Counted from the stretch's first letter, positions 26,388-38,024 are shown. The stretch: DNA of 64,000 nucleotides from an uncultured Methanobacteriaceae archaeon (GCA_902782945.1 CACZOU010000026.1:1-64000), one strand, 5' to 3'. The notes: generated by a model from the sequence alone, not told the origin. Made by a program: numbers and translations.

Positions 26388-26762
26388 TTATTCTAATACG
26401 TGTTCGATTCCTATTTTAAGTATTTCGGTTACGTGTCTATCTGCTAAAGAGTATCTTGCTTGTTTTCCTTCTTTAACAAATTTTACTAAGTTTTTACTTC
26501 TTAGTGTTCTTAATTGATGTGATACTGCTGATTGACTCATATCTAATGCTTCTGAAATATCACATACACATAAGTCTTCAACAGCTAACAAGGATAATAT
26601 TTTTAGTCTTGTTGGATTTCCGAAGATTTTAAACGTATCGGATAATTCCATGTATGCCTCTTCGTTTAATAAATTCTCTTTTGCTCTTTTTATTGGTTCT
26701 TGATGTAACACTGGTATGCTGCACATGTCATCTCCGACATTGTATAATTTATCTTCTTTCAT
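26388..26762 (-). CDS. SmtB/ArsR-family metal-sensing repressor
   Basis: This 124-residue winged-helix repressor should release DNA when it binds zinc, cadmium or a similar ion. The DNA-binding helix is SQSAVSHQLRTLRSKNLV. Both classical metal sites are visible: DLCVCD (Cys65, Cys67) as in the CadC-type alpha-3N site, with Cys14 available in the N-terminal arm, and a perfect alpha-5 site Asp108-x-His110-x10-His121-x2-Glu124 as in SmtB. ATG 26762 is preferred to GTG 26771 because AAGTGA lies between them. A perfect inverted repeat lies just upstream (26775-26798). It is the first gene of the operon with the metal pump. Confidence 0.92.
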   Translation of the reverse strand: MKEDKLYNVGDDMCSIPVLHQEPIKRAKENLLNEEAYMELSDTFKIFGNPTRLKILSLLAVEDLCVCDISEALDMSQSAVSHQLRTLRSKNLVKFVKEGKQARYSLADRHVTEILKIGIEHVLE

Positions 26763-26774
26763 TTGAATCACTTT

Positions 26775-26798
26775 ACATATGAATATTTATTCATATGT
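26775..26798 (-). promoter_or_regulatory. Operator for the SmtB/ArsR-type repressor
   Basis: ACATATGAATA and TATTCATATGT form a perfect 11-bp inverted repeat separated by TT, containing the TGAA-N6-TTCA core known from SmtB/ArsR operators. It lies between a minus-strand TATA-like sequence (about 26799-26809) and the start of the repressor gene, so bound repressor would block transcription of its own operon. Confidence 0.8.
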
Positions 26799-26929
26799 TA
26801 ATATAAAGTTTTTTGAAAATTACTAAAAAAAATATTAATATTAAAAGATAAAAACAACCTAAAAACAAAAATAAACACTACAAAAAATTAATTAGAAAAA
26901 AAGAAAAATTAAGATAAGAGAATAAATAA

Positions 26930-27820
26930 TTATTTAATCTCTGTGTTACCACTTTCTACAGAGGCCATAGTATCACTACTACTTGAATTATTACTACTTG
27001 AACTATTAGTAGTACCATTACCAGTACTATTACCACTAGTGCTATTGTCTAATAAATGATTAAAATCAAAATTATCTAAAGCACTGATTACATTACTAAT
27101 TTCCTGTGAAGTACTGTTACCATAATACTCATTAGTTACATAAACTATTGATGGAATATTATCTGAAATTAATGGAATTGACACTGAACTTGCATATGAA
27201 TATTTATTTGGAGTATATACTCCTATACCTGTAGTATTTGAAATATTTGAAACAGCTACTTTTGAAGTAAATGTATCCTCAGATGGTACAAACATGTATG
27301 AATTTGAATCATTTGCATCATGTATATCTACACTGAAATTATATTGATTGTTAATTATATCTGGTACTGCATATTCATTAGCTAATGACTCAGACATATT
27401 ATTTACTGTAAGGTTACTTGAACTATTGCTACTGTTATTAGTTTGAGTATTGTTTGTTGTGTTAATCACGTATATATCATAGGCATATTTTAAATTTTTA
27501 GCATTTTCCATTGTTGGAATAATAGCATTTGAACTCTGTTTTCTCTGATCCACACCAACAATTAATGCAATATGAATATCGGAACTAGCATCACCATAAG
27601 AAGAATACTTAGTAACACTACCCATACTATTATTACCAATTACCGTTTGTTCAACACTAACCGTATTATTAGTCTGATTCTCAGTATCATTTTCAACAGG
27701 AGCTGTTGGCTGTGTACCATTTAACATGACAGTAGCCCCCATAATAACAATTACTGCAATAATCAATACGACAAGTATCTTAGAAGAACTGATTGGAGAA
27801 CGTCCTGAATCACCATACAT
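26930..27820 (-). CDS. Membrane-anchored extracellular hypothetical protein, related to 30537-31229
   Basis: This 296-residue protein has a short cytoplasmic N terminus, one hydrophobic anchor (ILVVLIIAVIVIMGATVML, about residues 15-33) and a long extracytoplasmic part. Asn/Ser/Thr-rich linkers with many N-x-S/T sites surround a core with NSMGSVTKYSSYGD and HIALIVGVDQRKQ. These match the plan of the protein at 30537-31229 (NDMGYVEKTVYNP and ATIVLVTGIHPREK), as does the later NEYAVPDI against NQYVVPDI. The C terminus is again low-complexity Ser/Asn. It starts with ATG behind GGAGG. Function unknown; the paralogue keeps a HPRE motif seen in carboxypeptidase-like hydrolases, which this copy has lost. 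Confidence 0.6.
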   Translation of the reverse strand: MYGDSGRSPISSSKILVVLIIAVIVIMGATVMLNGTQPTAPVENDTENQTNNTVSVEQTVIGNNSMGSVTKYSSYGDASSDIHIALIVGVDQRKQSSNAIIPTMENAKNLKYAYDIYVINTTNNTQTNNSSNSSSNLTVNNMSESLANEYAVPDIINNQYNFSVDIHDANDSNSYMFVPSEDTFTSKVAVSNISNTTGIGVYTPNKYSYASSVSIPLISDNIPSIVYVTNEYYGNSTSQEISNVISALDNFDFNHLLDNSTSGNSTGNGTTNSSSSNNSSSSDTMASVESGNTEIK

Positions 27821-28185
27821 AAATTAACCTCCAATTACCTAATTGTCTCATTCTGACTATATGCATATAATAGAATATTAGTCCATGAAAATCTTATCTA
27901 TTAATAAGATATATTATTATAAAACACGTGACTAATTCCTAAGATAAATATTTTTTATATTAATATTATTTGTTACTCACATAATAAGAAAGTTATTATA
28001 TTAGGTTATTCTATATAAAAGATAACAAAAATTTGACAAAATATGATAAATATATTAATATTATTAACTAAATCATATAATTATAGACTAGATAATTGAT
28101 TCTAAAATATATTAGGTATAATACATTTATACAAAATATTTAGAAAAGAAAAAAATATTATTAATTATACATCGCGGGTGATAAA
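27821..28185. other. Divergent promoter region before HMG-CoA synthase
   Basis: These 365 bases separate two divergently transcribed genes and should contain both promoters. The sequence is dominated by A and T with several TATA-like runs. GGGTGAT at about 28175 is the ribosome binding site of HMG-CoA synthase. No coding frame or repeat could be supported. Confidence 0.35.
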
Positions 28186-29226
28186 ATGACAGGAATCGTC
28201 GGATATGGAGCTCATATTCCCTCATACAGAATAAAAGTAGAAGAAATTGCTAAAGTATGGGGAGATGACCCAGAATCTATTTCAAAAGGATTAATAGTAA
28301 AACAAAAATCAGTCCCAGGACCAGATGAAGACACTGTAACAATTGCAGTAGAAGCAGCAAGACGCGCACTTAAACGAGCAGAAATAGATCCACAAGATAT
28401 AGGCGCAATATATGTAGGATCAGAATCACATCCATACGCAGTAAAACCAACAGCAACAATAGTAGCAGATGCAATAAGAGCAACACCAAACCTCACAGCT
28501 GCAGATTTAGAATTTGCATGTAAAGCAGGAACAGCAGGTATTCAAGCAGCAATGGGATTAGTAAAATCAGGAATGATTAAATACGGATTAGCAATAGGAG
28601 CTGACACATCCCAAGGAGCACCAGGAGATGCATTAGAATACACTGCAGCAGCAGGAGGAGCAGCATACATCATCGGTGAAGATAACACAATTGCAGACAT
28701 TGAAAAAACATGCAGTTACACTACTGATACACCTGACTTCTACAGAAGAGAAGGACAAACATACCCTTCACACGGAGGAAGATTCACAGGACAACCAGCA
28801 TACTTCAGACATGTTCTAGGAGCAGCTAATAGGATGCTAGAAGAAACAGGTACCACTGCAAAAGATTATGACTATTGTGTATTCCACCAGCCAAATGGTA
28901 AATTCTACATAAGAGCAGCAAAGAAATTAGGATTCACAGAAGAACAATACAAACGAGGATTACTAACTCCAACCATAGGAAACACTTATTCCGGAGCAAC
29001 ACCACTTGGATTAGCATCAGTACTTGATATAGCAAAACCAGGAGATAATATATTCGTAGTATCATACGGTTCAGGTGCAGGAAGTGACGCATTCAAAATA
29101 ACTGTAAATGATAGAATAGATGAAGTACGTAATAATGCTAAAACATCCGATGAAATACAGAAAAATGTAACCTACGTAAACTATGCAACATATGCTAAAT
29201 TCAAAGGTAAAATACGAATGGATTAG
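28186..29226 (+). CDS. Hydroxymethylglutaryl-CoA synthase, archaeal type
   Basis: This 346-residue enzyme condenses acetyl-CoA with acetoacetyl-CoA to HMG-CoA, the second step of the mevalonate route to archaeal isoprenoid lipids. It begins [14 protein letters not shown]. It carries the nucleophilic Cys in [13 protein letters not shown], the conserved [11 protein letters not shown] with the catalytic His, and a C-terminal [13 protein letters not shown] and [11 protein letters not shown]. Start ATG follows GGGTGAT. The thiolase gene starts 54 bases downstream behind GGAGG, so the two are probably one operon and one enzyme complex. Length is normal for archaea. Confidence 0.95.
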   Translation: MTGIVGYGAHIPSYRIKVEEIAKVWGDDPESISKGLIVKQKSVPGPDEDTVTIAVEAARRALKRAEIDPQDIGAIYVGSESHPYAVKPTATIVADAIRATPNLTAADLEFACKAGTAGIQAAMGLVKSGMIKYGLAIGADTSQGAPGDALEYTAAAGGAAYIIGEDNTIADIEKTCSYTTDTPDFYRREGQTYPSHGGRFTGQPAYFRHVLGAANRMLEETGTTAKDYDYCVFHQPNGKFYIRAAKKLGFTEEQYKRGLLTPTIGNTYSGATPLGLASVLDIAKPGDNIFVVSYGSGAGSDAFKITVNDRIDEVRNNAKTSDEIQKNVTYVNYATYAKFKGKIRMD

Positions 29227-29277
29227 AAAGACTATAAAAACGTGAAACCAAGAAATAAACAAGAAATAGGAGGATAA

Positions 29278-30441
<1,164 letters not shown>

Positions 30442-30536
30442 GAATAATTATAATTCATCCCCTCCACATTTATACTTTTTCTATACTTAATTTAATTAAA
30501 GATAATATTCCTATATAAATAATAGGAGATGATGAT

Positions 30537-31229
30537 TTGCGAAAATCATTAAAAATAGGAATTACACTCATCATACTATTACTAATCATAGTCTCAGTAT
30601 ACTTTCTAGTATTAGATAACAATACCCATACTATTGGATCCAATGATATGGGCTATGTGGAAAAAACAGTATATAATCCTACAGGAGCAGATGCTACAAT
30701 AGTTCTTGTTACTGGAATTCATCCAAGAGAAAAACTAGCAATAGACCCTGAAATAGATAGTGCTAATCAATTTGCATCAAATAATAGAAATGTTAAAGTA
30801 ATTAACTATAATGTTAAAGTAACTAAAGATGCTGATGATTATTCAAAAAGTCGTTATAATGGAGAACATCTAGTAAATCAGTATGTTGTACCCGACATTA
30901 ATAATACTGATGCAGATGTAGTGATAATTAGCCACTCCCATATACCTACCTATGGTGAAGGTTATTATATTGCAACACCCGCTATGGATTCAGCATCAGT
31001 AAATCTTGCTCATTCAATTAATAACAGTAATATTGATTTTAACTATTACAGTACACAGAAAACAGAAAATTATAAAAGTACATCTATAGAATTAACATCA
31101 AAACCTATTGCTGATGCAGGTTATAAAACACTAGTATATGAAATACCTGAAAACATAACAGAACAAGACAGTACAAACAGGACATATGATTTAATAAATA
31201 AGTGTTATGAAATAATAACTACTAACTAA
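30537..31229 (+). CDS. Membrane-anchored extracellular protein with a HPRE motif
   Basis: This 230-residue protein starts at TTG (30537), 8 nt after GGAG. One N-terminal anchor (LKIGITLIILLLIIVSVYFLV) is followed by an extracytoplasmic domain with ATIVLVTGIHPREKLA, later NQYVVPDI and VVIISHSH, and then KTLVYEIPENI. The GxHPRE segment and a later His-containing strand resemble the zinc-binding parts of succinylglutamate-desuccinylase/M14-like hydrolases, but overall similarity is too weak to assign an activity. It shares its architecture with the gene at 26930-27820, so the two mevalonate genes sit between distant paralogues. A T-run follows the stop. Confidence 0.6.
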   Translation: MRKSLKIGITLIILLLIIVSVYFLVLDNNTHTIGSNDMGYVEKTVYNPTGADATIVLVTGIHPREKLAIDPEIDSANQFASNNRNVKVINYNVKVTKDADDYSKSRYNGEHLVNQYVVPDINNTDADVVIISHSHIPTYGEGYYIATPAMDSASVNLAHSINNSNIDFNYYSTQKTENYKSTSIELTSKPIADAGYKTLVYEIPENITEQDSTNRTYDLINKCYEIITTN

Positions 31230-31426
31230 AAAAAAATACAATTAACTACTTTTTTTCATTTTTTTAGATATTTTAGAAAATAGCAGGAATACCTGAAAAA
31301 CAAATTACAGTTGAAATTATTCTCTAAAAGCACAGATAAATAAAATAAAGTGAAAAAAAAGAGAACTCAAACAAAGAAAATCTAAAAAAAAGGAATCTAT
31401 TTAAAAAAAAATAGTAAAAAAAAAGA

Positions 31427-31930
31427 TTACTTATGTAACTCCATAAATTCATCACGATAATTATTAAAACGTTTGAAATAATTATCAAGCTCTCTATCAT
31501 ATTCCTCAATTACATTTTGAGGCGCTTCAATCTCAGTTTGACATCCATCAAACAACAACAATTTAACCTCTAATAATGTGAAAAAATCTGAGGTTAATGT
31601 AATAGCTAAATTAAGAAACTCGTCAGATTCATATATGGGATCCATTAATAAACATTCAACCATTTCCTTAGTTTCCACAAAATAAGGAAATTCATGAGCC
31701 ATTAATGTATTAGAATATAAGTTATCAGAAACTGCATCGAAAGAATCCAAGATAATATTAATAATTTCCATTGTAACAACAGTAGATAATCCCTTTTTTG
31801 TAGAAGCATCCATACTCCAGAACGTAGTGGGTGATACTATTCTTAAAGATTCTAATAATTCTATAATTAATTTTTTATATTCAGTTAAATCTCCGAAAAA
31901 AAGTTCATTAAAATCTAATATCTTACTCAT
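31427..31930 (-). CDS. Hypothetical helical protein
   Basis: This 167-residue protein begins MSKILDFNELFFGDLTEYKK. The ATG at 31930 is preferred over 31948 because AGGGGT lies between them. It appears largely alpha-helical, acidic and soluble, with no signal peptide, metal site or nucleotide motif. It is separated by spacers from the thermosome gene upstream and from the gene at 30537, which converges on it. I do not recognise a family. Confidence 0.55.
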   Translation of the reverse strand: MSKILDFNELFFGDLTEYKKLIIELLESLRIVSPTTFWSMDASTKKGLSTVVTMEIINIILDSFDAVSDNLYSNTLMAHEFPYFVETKEMVECLLMDPIYESDEFLNLAITLTSDFFTLLEVKLLLFDGCQTEIEAPQNVIEEYDRELDNYFKRFNNYRDEFMELHK

Positions 31931-32122
31931 AATTGCTACCCCTAACATGTTAAAAGAATAATTATTGTCTAAGTAAATGTTTGTAAAAAATAAGATATAA
32001 TAATATAGTTAATAAAAAAAAAGAGTTCATGAAAAAAATTAATTCATGAACTTTCCATTTAAATATTATGATTACAAATTATCAGTAGTCTAGTAGTTCT
32101 TAACTAAATAGATCTATCCAAT

Positions 32123-33742
32123 TTACATTGGAGGCATTCCGCCCATACCGCCTTGAGCAGCTGCTGCTGCTGCAGCGTCGCCTTCACTTGAGGAAGCGAT
32201 TACGTCATCAATTCTTAAAATCATTTCAGCTGCTTCTGCTGCAGATTGTATAGCTTGTTTTTTAACTCTGTGAGGTTCGATAACTCCAGCTTCTTTCATG
32301 TCAGTTACTCCACCTTCAAATACATTTAATCCCATGTATATTGAATCTTCGTGAGCTGCTCTTAAATCTACTAAGGAGTCAATACTGTCGAGTCCAGCGT
32401 TTTCTGCGAGTGTTCTAGGAACAACTTCTAATGCTTCTGCAAATGCAGTTACTGCTAATTGTTCTCTTCCACTGATGGTTTCTGCATAGTCTTTTAATCC
32501 TTTTGCAATTGCTATTTCTGGAGCTCCTCCACCGATAACAACTTTTCCATCTTCAACTGTGGATGCTACTACACCTATTGCGTCTTCAACTGCTCTCTCG
32601 ATTTCGTCAACAACGTGTGATGTTGAACCTCTTAATAATAAGGTTACTGCTTTAGGATCTTTACATTCTTTTACGAATATCATGTCGTCGCCAGCTACTT
32701 TGTCTTCTGTTACGTTTCCAGCTACTCCTAAGTCATCTGCTGTTAAATCTTCGAGGTTTGTGATGATTTTTGCACCAGTTGCTTTTGCTAATTTTTCCAT
32801 ATCTGATTTTTTAACTCTTCTTACTGCTAAGATTCCTGCTTTAGCTAAGTAGTGTTGTGCTAAATCATCAATACCTTTTTGACAGAATAATACGTTTGCT
32901 CCAGCTGCTGCTAATCCATCAACCATTTCTTTTATCATAGCTTCTTCTTGTTCTATGAATGCTTGCATTTGATTTGGATCAGTGATTCTTATTTCTGCAT
33001 CTACTTCTGTTTCTTTTACTTCAATTGCACTGTTTACTAATGCGATTTTTGCATCTGAAACTTCTGATGGCATACCTGGGTGTACTTTTTCCTTGTCGAT
33101 GATTACTCCTGATACTAATTCGGAATCATCAATTGCTGCACCGTCTTTTGATTCAATTTTGATTTGTTCGGTGTCTACTTTTCCATCTTCTACTACTTGG
33201 TTTACTGCACCTACGATGAGCTCTGCTAATGGTTCTCTTGCTTTTTCTGTTCCTTTACCAGTCATTGCTGTCATTGCAACTTTGGTTAAGGTATCTTCAT
33301 CTTTTGCATCAATTGCAATGTCGTCTAATAATTCGATTGCTTTTGCTGCTGCTTGTCTGTATCCTAATGCTATGATTGTTGGGTGGATTTCCTGGTCTAA
33401 TAAATCTTCTGATTTTTTGAGTAATTCTCCTGCGATAATTACTGCTGTTGTTGTTCCGTCTCCAACTTCGTCTTCTTGTGTTTTTGCAACTTCTACTAAC
33501 ATTTTTGCTGCAGGGTGTTCAATATCCATTTCTTTTAGGATTGTTACACCGTCGTTTGTTACTACAATATCTCCTAGTCCGTCTACAAGCATTTTGTCCA
33601 TTCCTTTTGGACCTAATGTTGTTCTTACTGTTTCTGCTAATACTTTTGCAGCTAAGATATTGTTTCTTTGTGCATCTCTACCTATGCTTCTTGATGTTCC
33701 TTCAGGTAAGATGATTAATGGTTGTTGTTGTTGTTGTGCCAT
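32123..33742 (-). CDS. Thermosome (group II chaperonin) subunit with Gly-Met tail
   Basis: This second chaperonin subunit has 539 residues. It carries [14 protein letters not shown] near the N terminus, the nucleotide motif [30 protein letters not shown] in the core and [11 protein letters not shown] in the C-terminal half. Unlike the subunit at 11248-12855 it ends in an Ala-rich linker and GGMGGMPPM, the typical flexible tail that projects into the chamber. It probably assembles with the other subunit into the same ring. Start ATG follows AGAGG. The promoter block at 33838-33866 lies about 100 bases upstream, giving a leader of roughly 70-80 nt. Confidence 0.95.
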   Translation of the reverse strand: MAQQQQQPLIILPEGTSRSIGRDAQRNNILAAKVLAETVRTTLGPKGMDKMLVDGLGDIVVTNDGVTILKEMDIEHPAAKMLVEVAKTQEDEVGDGTTTAVIIAGELLKKSEDLLDQEIHPTIIALGYRQAAAKAIELLDDIAIDAKDEDTLTKVAMTAMTGKGTEKAREPLAELIVGAVNQVVEDGKVDTEQIKIESKDGAAIDDSELVSGVIIDKEKVHPGMPSEVSDAKIALVNSAIEVKETEVDAEIRITDPNQMQAFIEQEEAMIKEMVDGLAAAGANVLFCQKGIDDLAQHYLAKAGILAVRRVKKSDMEKLAKATGAKIITNLEDLTADDLGVAGNVTEDKVAGDDMIFVKECKDPKAVTLLLRGSTSHVVDEIERAVEDAIGVVASTVEDGKVVIGGGAPEIAIAKGLKDYAETISGREQLAVTAFAEALEVVPRTLAENAGLDSIDSLVDLRAAHEDSIYMGLNVFEGGVTDMKEAGVIEPHRVKKQAIQSAAEAAEMILRIDDVIASSSEGDAAAAAAAQGGMGGMPPM

Positions 33743-33837
33743 GTTATTACCTCTATTAATTTAAATCATATATTTTTAGTTTAATATTATTTCATTAAAA
33801 AATCTAAATTTCATAATCAGTCTATATTCATAAATGG

Positions 33838-33866
33838 GTTTGACCTTATATAAATACTTTGCGGTT
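33838..33866 (-). promoter_or_regulatory. Thermosome-type promoter block, copy 2
   Basis: This 29-bp block has the same core CTTATATAAATACTTT (plus-strand reading) as 13101-13129, with only three mismatches over its length. On the minus strand it gives AAAG then TTTATATA, a BRE and TATA box, at a suitable distance before the thermosome start. The conserved flanks (GTTTGA on one side, GGTT on the other) go beyond what a TATA box needs. Confidence 0.65.
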
Positions 33867-33964
33867 ATTTTTCTGTACAAAACACAGAAAAAGATTAAAT
33901 CAAATATAATCAAATAAAAACAGAAAATAATATAAAAAAAAGTAATTAAAGAGAAGTGTGGAGT

Positions 33965-36900
33965 TTATTTACCTGATTTTACCCAAATAACTCTATCTCC
34001 ATCACGTGCTCTCTGATAATATTCACGTTTTTCTAATGCTTTAAGTGTTTTAGCAAAGTTCTCTTTCTCAAGATCTGTGAAACCTAACTCTAATAAGTAA
34101 TCATATAATTCTGTAGCACTCTTAGCATCAGGTAATAATTGATAAATTTGTGATTGGAAACTTGTTAGACCAGGTAATGGTTTAGCAATCATCACTGTGA
34201 AGAAATCCTTATACCTTTCATAATCTGTAAGTTGAGCATCTTTGTCATCAAGTTCCTCATTTAACCTATTGATTTCCTGTGAATTTTTCTCATTCTCTTC
34301 ATGTAAGAGATCAATCTTTGAAAGATCAGATTTTAATGAAGCTATTTCTTTCTCATAATCTGTTTTTAAAGTTGCTTTTTCAGATTCTAATTCACGTACA
34401 CGAGGTTTTAAATCTTTAAGTTTATCTAATTCCTCATTCTTGTCAGAGATAAGTTTTTTATGATTTTCTATATCTTGATTTTTACGTTCAACAATGTCTT
34501 TAAGCTCAGCTATACGGGTATTCTCAACTTCAAGAGCTCGTGAGTTTTCTTGTATAAGTTTTTCTTTATCCTCAATAACTCCATCTTTTCTAGTTATCTC
34601 TTCAGATAAATTATCCATTTCTACAAGTTTCCTATTAGCATCGTCAATCTCTGTTTTAAGATTATTAATTACACCATCTTTATCTGAAATGACATTATTT
34701 AAGTCAGTTAAATCATCATCTTTAAGTTTTAATTTGTTTTCTAATCTTTCAAGTTGTCTGTTTAAATCCTCTACTGATTCTTCTCTATCTCTTATTTGTT
34801 TATCTTTTAATTGAATAATTTCTGCAGATTGTGAATTTCTATCAGATTCATCTTTAAGATTAGATTTCAAGGAATCAATATCATTATTTAATGATTCAAT
34901 ACTTTCAGTTAATTCATCAATCTTATATTTTCTCTGGTTAAGTAAGGAAGTAAGTTTGGTTATTTCCTGGTCTTTTTCTTTCTTATCAGCGTTAAAGTTC
35001 TCTTTTAATTTGAATATTTCATCTTCTTTTGAGGATAATTTTTCTTCTACAGCGTTGGAACTTTCTGATAATTTATCTGTTAAGTTCTTGATTTTTTCCT
35101 GTGCAAGCTGTAAATTATTTCTTAAATCTTTGATTTCCTTGTTTTTACTAGTGGTTTCTACTTCACTTGATTTGAGTAATTTATTTAGCTGTGATATTTC
35201 AATGTCCTTTAATTCTAATTTTTGAGGTAATGCTGCTATTTTATCATTTTTATCTTGAACATCTTGTTTTAATTTGCTTATTTGATCTTCAGAGTTTTTT
35301 CTAGTTTCCAGGTAATTATTTCTTAAGTTCTGGTAATCGGAATCTTTTTCTTTTATTAGTATATCTAATGAGTTTTTCTCTTGTTCTAACTTGTTAATTG
35401 ATGTATTTTTCTCATTTAATGCTTTTTCAAGATATTCTTTCTCTGATTTTATTTTTTCATTATCATTACTTACTTGTTCTAGTCCTTCATTGAGTTCTCT
35501 TATTTGTGCTGAAGTATTTCTGCGTAGTTGATTGTAATCTAGTTTTAATTTGTCATATTCTGCATCTTTATCATATAATTGTTTTTTAGTTTCTTTAAGT
35601 TGATTATTTAAATCAGATGATTCTTCCCGTGATTGTGATTCTATGTCAACTGAGTCTAATTTTACTTTTAGTTCTGCTAGTTCATCATCTTTTTTAGATA
35701 ATAGATTCTCTAAATCTTTTACTTTTGATTCGTTTGCATCATTATCTTGAGTTAATGATCTTATTGCTGCATCTTGTTCATTATTTTTTCCTTTGAGTTC
35801 TGATAGTTCTTCTGCTAATTTTTGATTACTGTCTTTAAGATCATCGTATCTTTGCTGTAATGTGTTTAATTCTATTGTTTTCTCGTTGAAATCTTTTTTA
35901 AGATCTTGTTGTTCACCAGTCTTTTCTCTTGTTTCTGTTAATTCATTTGATAATTTCTCGTTCTTCTCTTCTAGGTCAGAGTATTGTTGTTGTAATTCTT
36001 CTAGTTGTGAAATTTTTTCATCTAATTCTTCTTTGAAATTGTTGTTTTCTGATTCTTGTGATATTTCTGTTAATTTATCACTTAATTCTTTGTTGTCTGT
36101 TTCGATGTTTATGTATTGTTGTTGTAAGGTATCATATTCTTTCTTTAGAACATCATAATCATTATTTTTATCAACTAGTTCTTGTTTTATTGTGTTGTAT
36201 TCTGTGTCTGGTACGTTTTTAATTTCTTCTACTTGTGATTCTGTTTCTTTTATTTTATTGTTTAGTTGTTTTATCTTGTCATTTGCTATTTTGAGTTGTT
36301 GTTCTTTGTCTATAACTGATTCTTTGAGAGCTTCTATTTCAGATGAATCATTAAGATTTACAGAGTTTTTTAATTTGGCGTTTTCTTTTTGTAACTCTTC
36401 CATCTTAAATCCTGTTATCTTATTTGAATCTTCTAGTCTTTGATAATCTGCTCTTAGTGAGATTAGTTCTTCTGATTTCTTGGTGTAATCTTCCAGTATA
36501 CTGCTTGATGTTAATGATTCATCAGATGTTGATTGTTCTTTTAACAAGTTATTTTCTTGTTCTAATTGTTCTATTTTATTATTTAGTTCTGTTACTGTTT
36601 CTTGATTTTCTGTCGTTGCTGCATCCTGTATTTCTGCTAATTGTTGTTCTAATTCAGCTATCCTTTGTTCACTCTCAGCATTATCTGCATTAGTATTATT
36701 ATTTTTTAAGGATTCTATTTCTTCTTCGTATTTTTTTATCTTCTGATCTCTCAGTCCAACTTCTCTTGTTAGTTGATTTTTTAGTTCAGGAATCTCTTTT
36801 AATTCTTCATTTTGTCTATCTATTACAGTTTTTAGTTGATGAATTTCTGTCTGTGATGATGCTCCCTTAAGTTGTTCATTTTCAGATTTTAGTCTTGAAA

Positions 36901-37375
36901 TTTCATCTTTTAAATCTTTTTCTGCATCATCATCTGATATTTTTTCAGATTCCTTTAGTTCTGATATTTCTACATTCTGTGTTCTTATTTTATCTTGAAG
37001 GTCGTTTATTTGTTTTTTATATTCATCTACATCTTCTGTTGAATTTAAAGAAGATAGGGAAGTCTCTAGTTTGGATTGTATTTCACTTATTTGTAAATCT
37101 TTTTCCTTTAATTGTGTGTCTTTTTCCTGTATTTTAAGTTCATTTTCTTTGAGAGCATTTTCTTGCTTTTCTAATTCGTCTGATAATTCATTTATTCTTT
37201 TATGTAAATCTGATTTATTACTCTCATTTTGTATTAAAACGTTTTTTACTACTTCGTTTGTCTTGATATCCTTGTTTTCTTCATTTAATTGCTCTTTAAG
37301 GCTATTTATTTCTTTAAAACAAGATTTTACTAGTTCTCTCAATTCCTCTGATTCTACATCCTTTAAAAACGCCAT
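33965..37375 (-). CDS. Giant coiled-coil protein with a C-terminal globular domain
   Basis: About 1,136 residues, of which roughly residues 60-1040 are almost uninterrupted heptad-rich coiled coil dominated by Lys, Glu, Asp, Leu and Asn. There is no Walker A or B motif or hinge, so it is not an SMC or Rad50 ATPase. The last 90 residues (KPLPGLTSFQSQIYQLLPDA and the final EYYQRARDGDRVIWVKSGK) look like a small winged-helix-type domain. No signal peptide or membrane segment is present. ATG 37375 is chosen because AGTGATGA precedes it. It may be a cytoskeletal, tethering or chromosome-associated protein, but this cannot be settled from the sequence. Confidence 0.75.
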   Translation of the reverse strand: MAFLKDVESEELRELVKSCFKEINSLKEQLNEENKDIKTNEVVKNVLIQNESNKSDLHKRINELSDELEKQENALKENELKIQEKDTQLKEKDLQISEIQSKLETSLSSLNSTEDVDEYKKQINDLQDKIRTQNVEISELKESEKISDDDAEKDLKDEISRLKSENEQLKGASSQTEIHQLKTVIDRQNEELKEIPELKNQLTREVGLRDQKIKKYEEEIESLKNNNTNADNAESEQRIAELEQQLAEIQDAATTENQETVTELNNKIEQLEQENNLLKEQSTSDESLTSSSILEDYTKKSEELISLRADYQRLEDSNKITGFKMEELQKENAKLKNSVNLNDSSEIEALKESVIDKEQQLKIANDKIKQLNNKIKETESQVEEIKNVPDTEYNTIKQELVDKNNDYDVLKKEYDTLQQQYINIETDNKELSDKLTEISQESENNNFKEELDEKISQLEELQQQYSDLEEKNEKLSNELTETREKTGEQQDLKKDFNEKTIELNTLQQRYDDLKDSNQKLAEELSELKGKNNEQDAAIRSLTQDNDANESKVKDLENLLSKKDDELAELKVKLDSVDIESQSREESSDLNNQLKETKKQLYDKDAEYDKLKLDYNQLRRNTSAQIRELNEGLEQVSNDNEKIKSEKEYLEKALNEKNTSINKLEQEKNSLDILIKEKDSDYQNLRNNYLETRKNSEDQISKLKQDVQDKNDKIAALPQKLELKDIEISQLNKLLKSSEVETTSKNKEIKDLRNNLQLAQEKIKNLTDKLSESSNAVEEKLSSKEDEIFKLKENFNADKKEKDQEITKLTSLLNQRKYKIDELTESIESLNNDIDSLKSNLKDESDRNSQSAEIIQLKDKQIRDREESVEDLNRQLERLENKLKLKDDDLTDLNNVISDKDGVINNLKTEIDDANRKLVEMDNLSEEITRKDGVIEDKEKLIQENSRALEVENTRIAELKDIVERKNQDIENHKKLISDKNEELDKLKDLKPRVRELESEKATLKTDYEKEIASLKSDLSKIDLLHEENEKNSQEINRLNEELDDKDAQLTDYERYKDFFTVMIAKPLPGLTSFQSQIYQLLPDAKSATELYDYLLELGFTDLEKENFAKTLKALEKREYYQRARDGDRVIWVKSGK

Positions 37376-37427
37376 ATTCATCACTAATTTATATATATTA
37401 ATTTTAAAGTTTAAAAGTTTTTCTTTA

Positions 37428-37970
37428 TTATAAGTATTTTCTTATTGTTTTATTCATAAACAAATATTCACATAGATAAACGGTGAAAATACCAAATAAA
37501 AAACCACCAATTACATCTGATGGATAGTGTACCCCTAAATATAATCTAGAAAGTCCTACAAGTATAGGTATTATCATAAAATATCTACGATGTCCATAAT
37601 TCTTTCCTAATACATATGCCCATGCAGTACTTAATGCAGTATGTCCTGATGGAAATGAAAAATCTGGTTCCAGACTCACAACAATCAATGTAGATAACAC
37701 AGTATAAGGTCTTGGACGCATGACACAAATTTTCACTATCTGAACTAAAACATAAGTCACTAATAGTATAACAAATAACCTTTTAGCAACATGCTTTTCT
37801 TTTTTGCCACCAAGTAGATATAATATCACTGCTACAGCTAATCCAAAATAAAGTATACCCATACATGAAACAAGCTGAGCTAACATATTAGTAAAAGGTG
37901 TATGATACGATAAATTCACAAACTCAAGTATCGCCACATCTATAGAATATAATGAAATCATGATAATCAT
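37428..37970 (-). CDS. PAP2-family membrane phosphatase
   Basis: This 180-residue membrane protein of the type-2 phosphatidic acid phosphatase family contains all three catalytic motifs: KICVMRPRP (K-x6-RP), FPSGHTALS (PSGH) and SRLYLGVHYPSD (SR-x5-H-x3-D). Five to six membrane helices surround them. In archaea such proteins are candidates for dephosphorylating polyprenyl (dolichyl-type) pyrophosphates used in surface glycan synthesis, so this role is inferred. No clear ribosome binding site is seen at either of the two N-terminal ATGs (37970, 37961). It lies 54 bases after asd on the same strand. Confidence 0.85.
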   Translation of the reverse strand: MIIMISLYSIDVAILEFVNLSYHTPFTNMLAQLVSCMGILYFGLAVAVILYLLGGKKEKHVAKRLFVILLVTYVLVQIVKICVMRPRPYTVLSTLIVVSLEPDFSFPSGHTALSTAWAYVLGKNYGHRRYFMIIPILVGLSRLYLGVHYPSDVIGGFLFGIFTVYLCEYLFMNKTIRKYL

Positions 37971-38024
37971 CTAAATAAAAGAAATTGAAAAAAAAGGAAA
38001 AGAATTGGTGGGGTTAAATCTGAC

